From contig JAFGWS010000163.1 of the NCBI GenBank assembly GCA_016937035.1, positions 1 through 36,108 on the forward strand: a stretch of DNA of 36,108 nucleotides, given 5' to 3'. The translations under genes were made by a program, and so were the position numbers. How positions within the stretch are numbered: the stretch's first letter is position 1; every line of letters starts with the position of its first letter. This document shows positions 20,363 to 27,921 of this stretch, in pieces. Source of the stretch: Pontiellaceae bacterium (GTDB lineage Bacteria > Verrucomicrobiota > Kiritimatiellia > Kiritimatiellales > Pontiellaceae). The notes below the pieces were generated by a model. That model ran no database searches. It saw nothing but the letters and a program-made list of their open reading frames with translations, and was not told the origin of the DNA.

Positions 20363-20384
20363 ATTGTCGTTTAAATGTGACAAT
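20363..20384 (+). promoter_or_regulatory. Operator-like palindrome before the lipoprotein gene
   Basis: ATTGTC-N10-GACAAT is a perfect 6-bp inverted repeat with two-turn geometry, 35 bases before the ATG at 20419. The position fits a repressor or activator site overlapping the promoter. It does not match Rex, CRP or FNR consensus sites, so the regulator is unknown. Confidence 0.35.
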
Positions 20385-20418
20385 GGAGCAACTTTAACTA
20401 AAGAAGTGCATTGTGAGC

Positions 20419-21735
20419 ATGAGAGCATTTTTAATGGCGGTTTGTTTGATTGGGATTGCGGGGTGTAAAACAATGCATGGCACCAAAGGTCCGGTTCCCT
20501 TCTCGCGCGATTCCGAGGACGTTGTGGGTGTGTTACGAAGAGCTTCCGAGGCCAGCCGTATTTGGGAAATGGAAGCTAAGAAACCCACATTATCCCGAAG
20601 AAAGGAGTTCAATAAGCGTTGGCGGCCGATTGAGAGAGAGCTCTCTGACGCTGAGCTTGAAGAGTTCCCACTAAAAAAGCATGTTATCCGCTATCAAAGC
20701 TATCGGCCATGGGCATGGAATTATTTGGGCCGTTTGGAAGATGGTATTTTTTATGTATTTACTAATCCACCTGAGTACAAAGCTAACTTCCAGCCTTTAA
20801 TCCCGCGTTCATTTGTCGAAGACAATGCAGAAACGCTACGAGTGTTGCTCAAAAATAATTCTCCAGATATTCGTGCGCTGGCCGCCGAAGCGTTGGCGGT
20901 TCTACATAATCCAGAGGATATCCCGTTCATCGCTGAGTTGATTGATGACCATGCTGATGCTCCGCCCTTTCTGGGGTTGAATATTACACCTTTATCTCCT
21001 CGTTATGCCCCTATCCTAAGTCCAGCGGAACGCTTTGTTTTGCTGACGAATCATGATCTTGTGCCGGACCGTAGCTGGCGGAAACAAAAGGTGAGCGACT
21101 ATGCAAAAAGAAGTCTGGAATTGATGACCGGAACGCGATTTAAAACCCAATTTGAATTTATGCGTTGGTGGGCAAATAATTCTGGGGGGAAGGATTGTCT
21201 GTGGTACTGGCAGTTGCGGGTTAAAAGAGAGCGATGGGCGCTTGATCGGTACAACACCACGTCCATTCCGTGGCCAGGGGAAACCGCCGCGCAGACCAAA
21301 GAGAGAGAACAAGCAGCGAAACAGGCCATGTTTGAATATAATCGCCAAAAGATGGCACGCGAATTGAATCAACGCTCTCCTGAGCTGGAAGCCAAAGTAT
21401 TTTTGCTTTTACCCAGACTCCGCGATTTCGCTCCTTCCGAAGATCCTTTCTGGCCGCACGCCCCCACACTGCGCCTTTCGTCCGAGCGCTTACTCGAACT
21501 GCTCGAACGCAAAAACCTGTGGATCGATGTGGATTGGGACGAGCAAACCTATAGCCGAATGGTTGAGCGCATGGGCCTCTGGGCCGACACGCTCTTCACG
21601 CCCGACGACGTCCCAAGACTCAAAGCTATACTGGAGAAGGAGCGGAAGAACCTATGGGAACCCGCCGCGCAGACATTAGAAGACGGCATTCAGCGATTGC
21701 TTGACGCCAAAGAAGAAAAGCTGCTTGGACCATAA
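20419..21735 (+). CDS. Lipoprotein of unknown function with HEAT-like segment
   Basis: The 438-residue product starts with a short signal and a lipobox (MRAFLMAVCLIGIAGC; Cys16), so it should be a lipid-anchored envelope protein. Residues about 130-165 (NAETLRVLLKNNSPDIRALAAEALAVL and the next helix) look like a single HEAT-like helical pair. The middle has Trp-rich segments (EFMRWWANN, DCLWYWQLRV). The C-terminal half is charged and helical. I do not recognise a named family. A GTG two codons earlier (20413) is the alternative start, and neither has a clear ribosome-binding site. The next gene begins 173 bases later with no terminator seen. Confidence 0.8.
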   Translation: MRAFLMAVCLIGIAGCKTMHGTKGPVPFSRDSEDVVGVLRRASEASRIWEMEAKKPTLSRRKEFNKRWRPIERELSDAELEEFPLKKHVIRYQSYRPWAWNYLGRLEDGIFYVFTNPPEYKANFQPLIPRSFVEDNAETLRVLLKNNSPDIRALAAEALAVLHNPEDIPFIAELIDDHADAPPFLGLNITPLSPRYAPILSPAERFVLLTNHDLVPDRSWRKQKVSDYAKRSLELMTGTRFKTQFEFMRWWANNSGGKDCLWYWQLRVKRERWALDRYNTTSIPWPGETAAQTKEREQAAKQAMFEYNRQKMARELNQRSPELEAKVFLLLPRLRDFAPSEDPFWPHAPTLRLSSERLLELLERKNLWIDVDWDEQTYSRMVERMGLWADTLFTPDDVPRLKAILEKERKNLWEPAAQTLEDGIQRLLDAKEEKLLGP

Positions 21736-21908
21736 TTGCTAGTTTCAGAATAGGTTTTGAGAGCCGTGTCCGCAAAAGTGCAGCGCTAATCTATATTTTT
21801 CTCATCATGAGCCTTCTTTTGGTTAAAAATTAGATTATAACGCCCTAATGAGTTTTTACGTCTTACTGCATGCGGACGGTATACAGAGGTGATCAGTGGA
21901 AAGGATGA

Positions 21909-22496
21909 ATGATGACGTTGTCTGAAGAGTTGGTTGCGGCCATTCGACCGCAGGAGAGATTATTAAAACTGATCTGGGTTGGGATTTTCCCAACCTTCGG
22001 AATCTATAGCTATCTTGCGTGGCTTCGCTCTAAAGAGGCGGCTGAAAGCGCTTCGGCATCCAATCAACTTTTGATCATAGCGGGGATGATGGGAATCATG
22101 ATGCTAATCGTTTCATTGGCTTTGCGTTGGTTTTTCCTTTCACCTCGGACCATCGCCAATGTGGTGCGAGGGAGGCCATCACTCTTGAACAATCTACTCT
22201 CAGCGAATACTCCGCCTTCCGTCGTGCCGGTGCCCGAGGGATTGAGTGAAGCGGAGCAACGGCTTTATGCATACAACCGAGGACTATTCAATTGTATGCT
22301 GATCTGTTGGGGGACGGTTAACACCTGTGCGCTTTTCGGCATGATTCTCCCGCCAGTCCAATACCAGCCTGCGGCATCGATTGTAGCGGGACTTCTGAGC
22401 GCGGGATGGATGTTTTTTCACTTTCCAAGGATTCAGCACGCCTTTGTTGCCGGACTTGAGTTGGCGGAGTTTGAAGGTGGACTTTATCGGGATTGA
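21909..22496 (+). CDS. Membrane protein of unknown function
   Basis: The 195-residue protein has about four transmembrane segments: residues about 22-40 (IWVGIFPTFGIYSYLAWL), 53-74, 127-147 and 155-172. A cytoplasmic-looking loop between the second and third (about 75-125) contains VPEGLSEAEQRLYAYNRG. GGAAAGGA lies about 8 bases before the first ATG; a second ATG follows directly and could be used instead. The lipocalin gene begins three bases after this stop, so the two are almost certainly co-transcribed. No family is recognised. Confidence 0.75.
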   Translation: MMTLSEELVAAIRPQERLLKLIWVGIFPTFGIYSYLAWLRSKEAAESASASNQLLIIAGMMGIMMLIVSLALRWFFLSPRTIANVVRGRPSLLNNLLSANTPPSVVPVPEGLSEAEQRLYAYNRGLFNCMLICWGTVNTCALFGMILPPVQYQPAASIVAGLLSAGWMFFHFPRIQHAFVAGLELAEFEGGLYRD

Positions 22497-22499
22497 GAA

Positions 22500-23036
22500 A
22501 TGAAAACGAAGAAAAAGATGCCTGCCTGTCTGATGTTCCTGGGTCTGGCGTTGACCGCCGGTTGCCGTAGTACATCGGGGCTTGAACCGGTTTCAGGGTT
22601 TGAGCTCGAACGCTATCTCGGCACGTGGTACGAGGCCGCGCGCTTCCCCCACCGGTTTGAAAAGGGGCTGACATCCGTCAGCGCGCAATACTCCCTAAAC
22701 ACCAATGGTACGGTCAAGGTCGTTAATCGGGGATATGATCCGGAAAAAGAAAAATGGAAGGAGGCGGTCGGCGTCGCGAAGTTTAAGGACGATCCAAGCC
22801 AGGGATGGCTCAAGGTGAGCTTTTTCGGCCCGTTCTTCGCCACCTACAAGATCATCCATCTCGATGAGGATTACAGTGAGGCGATCGTCACCGGTCCAAA
22901 CTTCAACTATTTCTGGATTCTGGTCCGCGACCCCGCCACTCCGGCATCGGAAATCGACCGGCTGGTCCAGATGGCCGCCGAATTTGGATTCGATACAAAC
23001 CGGATCGAACGGATTGAGCACGGGCAGCAACGATGA
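22500..23036 (+). CDS. blc: Bacterial lipocalin (outer-membrane lipoprotein)
   Basis: The 178-residue protein has a lipobox signal (LGLALTAGC, Cys22) and the lipocalin hallmark GTWYEAARFPHRFEKG (GxW), followed by strands such as YSLNTNGTVKVVNRGYD, LKVSFFGPF, FNYFWILVRDP and a C-terminal helix. Length and motif order match E. coli Blc. Blc is an outer-membrane lipoprotein that binds lysophospholipids and is linked to envelope stress. Here it follows a small membrane protein gene by three bases, which suggests a shared envelope-maintenance role (inference). Confidence 0.93.
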   Translation: MKTKKKMPACLMFLGLALTAGCRSTSGLEPVSGFELERYLGTWYEAARFPHRFEKGLTSVSAQYSLNTNGTVKVVNRGYDPEKEKWKEAVGVAKFKDDPSQGWLKVSFFGPFFATYKIIHLDEDYSEAIVTGPNFNYFWILVRDPATPASEIDRLVQMAAEFGFDTNRIERIEHGQQR

Positions 23037-23139
23037 ACGACCAAGCACGCGGACGTTACTCGATAACTCGCACAATCTTTGTGGTGGACGTTTGATTTCC
23101 ATGCACGTCAAAAACCGATCGTTGTATTAAAGAAGACGC

Positions 23140-23982
23140 ATGGATATCGTACAAAAAATTGAAGTAACTGGTCGGCATACGACATTCAAGCAATCGGCAT
23201 TGATTCATGCGATTATTCTGCTGGTATTCAGTGGTTTAGCTGTTGGGGTTATTTGCTGGTATCATTTTGGAGACTGTCCATTGGGTGTCGCTCTCTTTGT
23301 TTGCGGATTTATGGGGCTGTTTGCACTTTTTGCTTTCTCTCTCTTCAAGAAAGCATTAGCCCCCTCAAATTGGCTCTTCATATTGGAACCCGATAGAATC
23401 TCCATAAAATTCAGGAGCTATGAAAATGCCCATTTCCCCGAAACAGATCCTCAGGTCATTCAAATTTCTTTAAGAGAAATTGAATCAGCGCGGATCACCA
23501 AACAGAGAATTATCCAATATGGCTTTAGTGGTGGACGACAGACTTCATCTCACACCTTTCTGGACTTGAATCTGAAGCAACAGGACCTTTCCGATCTGAA
23601 GGAAATACTCAAACAGGAACGAAATATGAAGGCCCCGCTGACGGGTAGATTTGTGAAGTCGAGCACCAAATACAACCACTATCCAGTATCGGTTGTGGGA
23701 GACCATACGATACGGATCGAGTTACGATCTCCTAAGGATAGAATTCAACCTCATCCCATGAAGGCAATCACGCTTCTTTCTGACAGAGGAGTCAAGATTC
23801 TCCCTCTCAGCAAAGAAATTAACAACATGACATTGACCTCTTCAGATAAAAGAGAGATGGAGGATCGTATACTTTTTCTGGCCCAACGAGGGAATGTCAT
23901 GGCTGCAATAAAGCTTGCTAGACAAGCTTTTGGAATGAATCTAACCGATGCCAAAAAATTCGTGGAGGAATTGGTTCAATAA
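23140..23982 (+). CDS. Membrane protein with PH-like domain and L7/L12-like C-terminal motif
   Basis: The 280-residue protein has two transmembrane helices near the N-terminus (residues about 20-41 and 47-69). A beta-rich cytoplasmic stretch follows (LFILEPDRISIKFRSY, VIQISLREIESARITKQR), resembling bacterial PH-like modules. The last 35 residues (NVMAAIKLARQAF, GMNLTDAKKFVEEL) closely follow the C-terminal helix-turn-helix of ribosomal protein bL12 (VIKxVRxxTGLGLKEAKDLVE). No function is known. The base composition is clearly more AT-rich than neighbouring genes, which could reflect transfer. AAGAAG lies about 6 bases before the ATG. It is alone, 103 bases after the lipocalin. Confidence 0.8.
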   Translation: MDIVQKIEVTGRHTTFKQSALIHAIILLVFSGLAVGVICWYHFGDCPLGVALFVCGFMGLFALFAFSLFKKALAPSNWLFILEPDRISIKFRSYENAHFPETDPQVIQISLREIESARITKQRIIQYGFSGGRQTSSHTFLDLNLKQQDLSDLKEILKQERNMKAPLTGRFVKSSTKYNHYPVSVVGDHTIRIELRSPKDRIQPHPMKAITLLSDRGVKILPLSKEINNMTLTSSDKREMEDRILFLAQRGNVMAAIKLARQAFGMNLTDAKKFVEELVQ

Positions 23983-24151
23983 ACATCGACACATCAACAG
24001 AGAAATGGATGCTCATGACGGAAGCAAACCACTGCGCTGCGCTGTTGCTCCATAAAACCATTTTCACTTGGTCCCAAGGCTATCCGAAAGGCAACGGAGG
24101 CAGTCCACGGAACCCCCGCGGGCAAGCCTCTTAATTTAACGGGAAAGCGAG

Positions 24152-24589
24152 TTAACCTGTGCGGCCAATGATGCCATCGATGGAAAAGCGGCCGGCACCC
24201 GTGAAGAAGAGTAACGCCGCAGCGGTGAGGTAGAGCAGGGCGGGTTCCTTTGCGGCGCCACCGCCACTCATAAAGAGCGCTGCGTCGGCATGGACAACAA
24301 AGGCGGCAACGCCCATGGTAAAGATCAGCGGAAGCGCCGAAATGCGGGTTGCCACGCCCAGAACGATAAGCGCCGAGCAGACCACTTCGCCGAAGATGGC
24401 GGCGGCCATGCTGGCCGTGTTGCCGATTCCAAGCGGATCGGGGAAGTCGGACGCGCGCTCGCTGAACGACATCAGCTTGCTCCAACCGTGTCCATAAAGC
24501 ATGAAGCCGCCAAACACCAGGCGATTCAGCAGCAGGCCGATCGAGGGCAGTATGCCGTTGACCGGGGTTCCAAAGATCCATTTTTTCAT
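24152..24589 (-). CDS. DoxX family membrane protein
   Basis: The 145-residue protein has four transmembrane helices and the DoxX pattern: [20 protein letters not shown] in helix 1, [20 protein letters not shown] leading into helix 2, then [15 protein letters not shown], and a final helix ending [11 protein letters not shown]. DoxX proteins are inner-membrane proteins linked to thiosulfate-quinone oxidoreduction or thiol stress in some bacteria, but most are uncharacterised. The start at 24589 has GGGAGG 6 bases upstream; longer upstream frames lack support. A perfect 10-bp palindrome CGCAATTGCG (24634-24643) lies about 45 bases upstream and could be an operator. Confidence 0.9.
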   Translation of the reverse strand: MKKWIFGTPVNGILPSIGLLLNRLVFGGFMLYGHGWSKLMSFSERASDFPDPLGIGNTASMAAAIFGEVVCSALIVLGVATRISALPLIFTMGVAAFVVHADAALFMSGGGAAKEPALLYLTAAALLFFTGAGRFSIDGIIGRTG

Positions 24590-24934
24590 GACAACCTCCC
24601 GTTGTTCAAGTGATAGACCGATAATCCATTGCACGCAATTGCGCAACCAGCAACCGCTCAAAAAACCACTTCGCAACCTGTTTTTTCTTTATCAGCTGCC
24701 AAAAATGACGGCAAAGGTCTTCAGAGAAACGGCCGGCATCCTGCCGAAAATGTCGCTGTGCCGGAAATTCCGACGTTCATCCTTTTCTTTGTATCGATTG
24801 CGGATAATATGCGTTTGTTTCAGTGGGTTTGTTGGGTAACATGTGGGATTCATCAGGGGATGCTGTCCTGCAAAAGGGTGCCGCTTCCCGCAGGGATCAC
24901 GACCTCGGACCCACTGCGGAAAACTGCGCCGGTC
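24590..24934. other. Interval without a supported gene upstream of DoxX
   Basis: Apart from the palindrome at 24634-24643 and the expected DoxX promoter, nothing definite is seen. A plus-strand frame is open here (from 24629), but its product is low-complexity until the small membrane protein at 24935. Confidence 0.4.
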
Positions 24935-25114
24935 ATGAGTGTTAATATGTATACAAAAGGGAAGAAGTTAGCGGTCACAGGATCTGTCATGGTATTGGGA
25001 GGCCCTCTCTTTGGCTTGATGGGAACAATATTCGGAGCACTCATGTTGGTGTATTTGTTTTTGCACAGGAAGGAATTCTCAAAGCCACGGAATCTCACGC
25101 CAAACATTCAATGA
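24935..25114 (+). CDS. Small membrane protein of unknown function
   Basis: The predicted 59-residue product (MSVNMYTKGKKLAVTGSVMV) has one or two closely spaced membrane segments (residues about 12-44, with GGPLFGLMGTIFGALMLVYLF) and a basic tail. The GLMGTIFGAL stretch is reminiscent of the TolQ/ExbB channel helix, but it is too short for certain assignment. An ATG at 24947 is an alternative start. The stop overlaps an ATG of the next gene's frame (25111), which suggests coupling to the acetyltransferase. Confidence 0.45.
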   Translation: MSVNMYTKGKKLAVTGSVMVLGGPLFGLMGTIFGALMLVYLFLHRKEFSKPRNLTPNIQ

Positions 25115-25125
25115 CGGGAGCCGGG

Positions 25126-25503
25126 ATGATCAATATTTTCAGATACGACCAGACGCACGAATCCGGGCTGATCGCGCTCATGAAGGCGGAACCGGACTGG
25201 AATTCGTTCACGGGCGACGACAAGATCGAGGTCTTCAGGAGAGCCTTGCTGGATGGAGAGACCTATGTCTGCGAGAGCCAAGGGCGGATTTGTGGATATC
25301 TGCGCGCGATGGTGGACGGACTCGGCATCTACGTCAGCGAACTCTATGTTGCGCCGGTCTGCAGGAACAACGGCTACGGCAAAGCGCTGCTGGAAAGGAT
25401 AAAGCAGCAGCATCCGGACCGGGACGTTTATGTGCTTTCCGACGAGGACCGGTATTACGAGAAGCTGGGCTGCAAGCGCGTCGGCTCGGTGTTTAAACTG
25501 TAG
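25126..25503 (+). CDS. GNAT family N-acetyltransferase
   Basis: The 125-residue protein is a compact GNAT enzyme. Motif A (VSELYVAPVCRNNGYGKALL) contains the acetyl-CoA loop R-N-N-G-Y-G, and motif B ends with YYEKLGCKRVGSVF. It transfers an acetyl group from acetyl-CoA to an amine; the acceptor cannot be predicted. The start at 25126 is preferred because GGGAG lies about 6 bases upstream and MINIFRYDQTHE is a normal GNAT opening. The ATG at 25111 would add five residues and overlap the upstream small gene by four bases. The downstream gap to 25652 contains a repeat phrase at 25548-25572. Confidence 0.88.
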   Translation: MINIFRYDQTHESGLIALMKAEPDWNSFTGDDKIEVFRRALLDGETYVCESQGRICGYLRAMVDGLGIYVSELYVAPVCRNNGYGKALLERIKQQHPDRDVYVLSDEDRYYEKLGCKRVGSVFKL

Positions 25504-25651
25504 GCTCGAGGCCGGAGCACGTTTAAAAAACCAGGAAAACGATATGCAACCACGGAATACGCGGAACACACGCAACGAAGAGGAAGAATGGCGGGAATGA
25601 TTCTCCGGGTCCGTTGAAAATCATTCTGTCCATAATCATTTTGTAATTAGT

Positions 25652-25981
25652 CTACTGTTCCGACCGGATCATGGTGAGCAGCATCTTGAAGGGTTGTTCG
25701 GCGGCCTGGACGTCGTGCGGAATATTGGCGGGCATGATGATCATTTCGCCTTCTTTTACGGTTTTGAGCTGGCCGTCGATGATGAACGCGCCTTCGCCTT
25801 CGACGACCTGGACGACGGCATCGAACGGTGAGGTGTGTTCACTCAATCCCTGCCCCTTGTCGAAGGAGAAGAGCGTAATGTTGCCCGTTGCCTTCTTGAG
25901 CAGGGTTTTGCTGATCACCGCGCCGTCGGCGTAGGCGATCTCCTCCTTCAGATTTAGCGCTTTGCCTTTTAGATGTTCCAT
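25652..25981 (-). CDS. Single-domain cupin protein
   Basis: This 109-residue protein is a small cupin. Conserved cupin motif 1 is degenerate (GQGLSEHTSPFDAVVQVVEGE) and motif 2 is GEMIIMPANIPHDVQA, which gives potential metal ligands H56 and H94 (approximate numbering). Such stand-alone cupins are common and mostly uncharacterised; some bind small anions or act as isomerases. The start at 25981 is chosen for the GGAG 5 bases upstream. The longer frame from 26038 has an atypical N-terminus and no ribosome-binding site. Confidence 0.85.
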   Translation of the reverse strand: MEHLKGKALNLKEEIAYADGAVISKTLLKKATGNITLFSFDKGQGLSEHTSPFDAVVQVVEGEGAFIIDGQLKTVKEGEMIIMPANIPHDVQAAEQPFKMLLTMIRSEQ

Positions 25982-26190
25982 GACTGCTCCTCGTTTTGGG
26001 TAAATTGAGGGAAATACATCTGTATCGGGAATCGGCATTTCAATACCGATGAACTCTGTTTGAAGATATTGGGTTGACCGCGGGAAGGCGAGGTTCTAAT
26101 TTCCCCTTTCTGCGATTCGCCGAGTGAGACGAAGGGTTCTTACACGCCGGTTGCAGCGTTCAGTTTGTCTCAATAACCAAAGGAAAACGT

Positions 26191-26799
26191 ATGCAGCCAG
26201 TTCGGACCGCCCAGATCACCCGCAATACGAAAGAGACGCAGATTGAGCTTTCGCTGAATATCGACGGCAAGGCCGATTATTCGATTTCCACCGGGGTTCC
26301 GTTTTTTGACCATATGCTCGATCTGCTCGCCAAACATGCGCTCTTTGATCTGAAGATTAAAGCGGCGGGCGATATTGAGGTCGATTATCACCATCTCGTT
26401 GAGGATGTCGGAATTGTTCTGGGCGAAGCGCTGAACGAAGCGCTCGGCGATCGGAAGGGGATTAACCGCTACGGTTTCTGGGTGCTTCCGATGGACGAGG
26501 CGCAGGCGCAGGCCGAGGTTTGTCTGGACCTCGGCGGTCGGCCCTATTTTGTCTACCGCGTGGAGCTCGAGCAAAAATATATCCGCGATTTTGATGTAAC
26601 CATTTTCAAGCATTTCTGGCGTTCATTCTGCGATTCCGCCAAAATGAATCTGCATATTGAGCTGAAGTTCGGCGAAGATCTGCACCACTGCATCGAGGCT
26701 ATCTTTAAGGCCGTTGCTCGTGCGCTAAGGGTTGCCTGCGATTCCGATCCCCGCGCGCTCGACCTCCTCCCCTCCAGCAAAGGCCGCATCGGGGCGTAG
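26191..26799 (+). CDS. hisB: Imidazoleglycerol-phosphate dehydratase
   Basis: The 202-residue single-function HisB catalyses the sixth step of histidine synthesis, dehydrating imidazole glycerol phosphate. Motifs are GVPFFDHMLDLLAKH (first metal-binding His), DYHHLVEDVGIVLGEAL (HH..E), FKHFWRSFCDSAKMNLHI and the C-terminal LHHCIEAIFKAVARAL plus PSSKG. All metal ligands appear intact. AAGGAAAA lies 7 bases before the ATG. No other his gene is nearby, so histidine synthesis genes are dispersed in this genome. It converges with the AraC-type gene, which ends 19 bases away. Confidence 0.96.
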   Translation: MQPVRTAQITRNTKETQIELSLNIDGKADYSISTGVPFFDHMLDLLAKHALFDLKIKAAGDIEVDYHHLVEDVGIVLGEALNEALGDRKGINRYGFWVLPMDEAQAQAEVCLDLGGRPYFVYRVELEQKYIRDFDVTIFKHFWRSFCDSAKMNLHIELKFGEDLHHCIEAIFKAVARALRVACDSDPRALDLLPSSKGRIGA

Positions 26800-26817
26800 T
26801 ATAGGCTGAACCCTGAA

Positions 26818-27735
26818 TCAGAGGTGCGGCAGTACGGACGGGGTGCTGCCGCGACGAAAATCGCGCGGTGATTCGTTCGTGATTCGGCGAAACTGGCGGG
26901 AAAAATAGTTGCTGTCGTTGAAGCCAACTTCCATCGCAATTTCCGTAATTGTGAGGTCGCTGTTGCGGAGCATCGCCATGGCCCGCTGGATGCGGATGCG
27001 CAGGAGATATTCAATGGGTGTTTTGCCGGTGGCCTTGCGGAAGGTCCGCATCAGATTGCTGCGCGACATGTGGGCAACCTTTACCAGATCATCCAGCTTC
27101 CAGTCTTTTGCATAATCGTTTTCCAGTGCGCCGATCACATCGCCCAGCCGCAGGAGAGCGTGTGCTTCGACCGAGTCGGAGTTGGTGTAGGCGCGGGAGA
27201 GAAAGACGAGCAGTTCCATCAGTTTTGCACGCAGAACGATGGAGTGACCAGAGTCTGTGGAGATGCTTTCCACCTCCATTTCTTCGGCCAGTCGTTCAGC
27301 GCGTGCAAGGGGAACGCGTCCGAGGTGCAGTCGACTGGCAAAACGATGTTGACGCCGATAGTTGGGTTCAAGCATGAACATGGCGCAGTAGCCCGGCATG
27401 CGGCGCAGTTCATTTTCCGGAAGACCGATCTGATCGGGGTCATACATGATGTTGACCAGCTCAAGGTTGGTTCGTTGGTGGAAATAGTGCCGTTGGCGGC
27501 CCTGAAGGAGAAAGATGTCGCCGGCAGCAACGGGGAAATCGGTTCCTTCCAGCCAGTGCATCGCACTGCCGCGGGTTACGATAACGAGCTCGGAAAAATC
27601 ATGACTGTGTTCAACCTCGGTTAAATCGTGTGGATGCGAAGGGGTACGACGGGCATCGGTCCCGACTCTTCGGACGGTGATCGGGAAGCCTGATAGGCCG
27701 AAGTAATGTATTCCGTCTGCAATAACCGACTTCAT
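26818..27735 (-). CDS. AraC/XylS family transcriptional regulator with cupin sensor
   Basis: The 305-residue protein has an N-terminal cupin sensor (residues about 35-100; HSHDFSELVIVTRGSAMHW, VAAGDIFLLQGRQRHYF) and a C-terminal double helix-turn-helix (about 205-295; WKLDDLVKVAHMSRSNLMRT, then LTITEIAMEVGFNDSNYFSR). This is the RhaS/RhaR architecture, which usually senses a sugar and activates a neighbouring gene. The ATG at 27735 is the first possible start after an in-frame stop, but has no Shine-Dalgarno sequence; the bases before it are CTCCTCC. It is divergent from the autotransporter gene across 186 bases, making that gene the natural candidate target. Confidence 0.93.
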   Translation of the reverse strand: MKSVIADGIHYFGLSGFPITVRRVGTDARRTPSHPHDLTEVEHSHDFSELVIVTRGSAMHWLEGTDFPVAAGDIFLLQGRQRHYFHQRTNLELVNIMYDPDQIGLPENELRRMPGYCAMFMLEPNYRRQHRFASRLHLGRVPLARAERLAEEMEVESISTDSGHSIVLRAKLMELLVFLSRAYTNSDSVEAHALLRLGDVIGALENDYAKDWKLDDLVKVAHMSRSNLMRTFRKATGKTPIEYLLRIRIQRAMAMLRNSDLTITEIAMEVGFNDSNYFSRQFRRITNESPRDFRRGSTPSVLPHL

Positions 27736-27921
27736 TGGAGGAGACTATGGGGGATATTTTTGGCGTCATCAAGTGAATAAAATGTGCCCTTCGGAGCAGG
27801 GCGGCAGGGGATGTTGGAGATGATGAGGTTTTCTTGCAATTTCCGCATGACAATCGTCCGACATTATGGGAATGTGTGCCGTTGAGATTAGCTATGGTTT
27901 TTTTACACAAGCGGGGGAATA

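Noticed and set aside
24629..24934. Long upstream extension of the small membrane protein at 24935
   Set aside because: The extra residues are low-complexity, overlap the DoxX upstream region, and have no ribosome-binding site.
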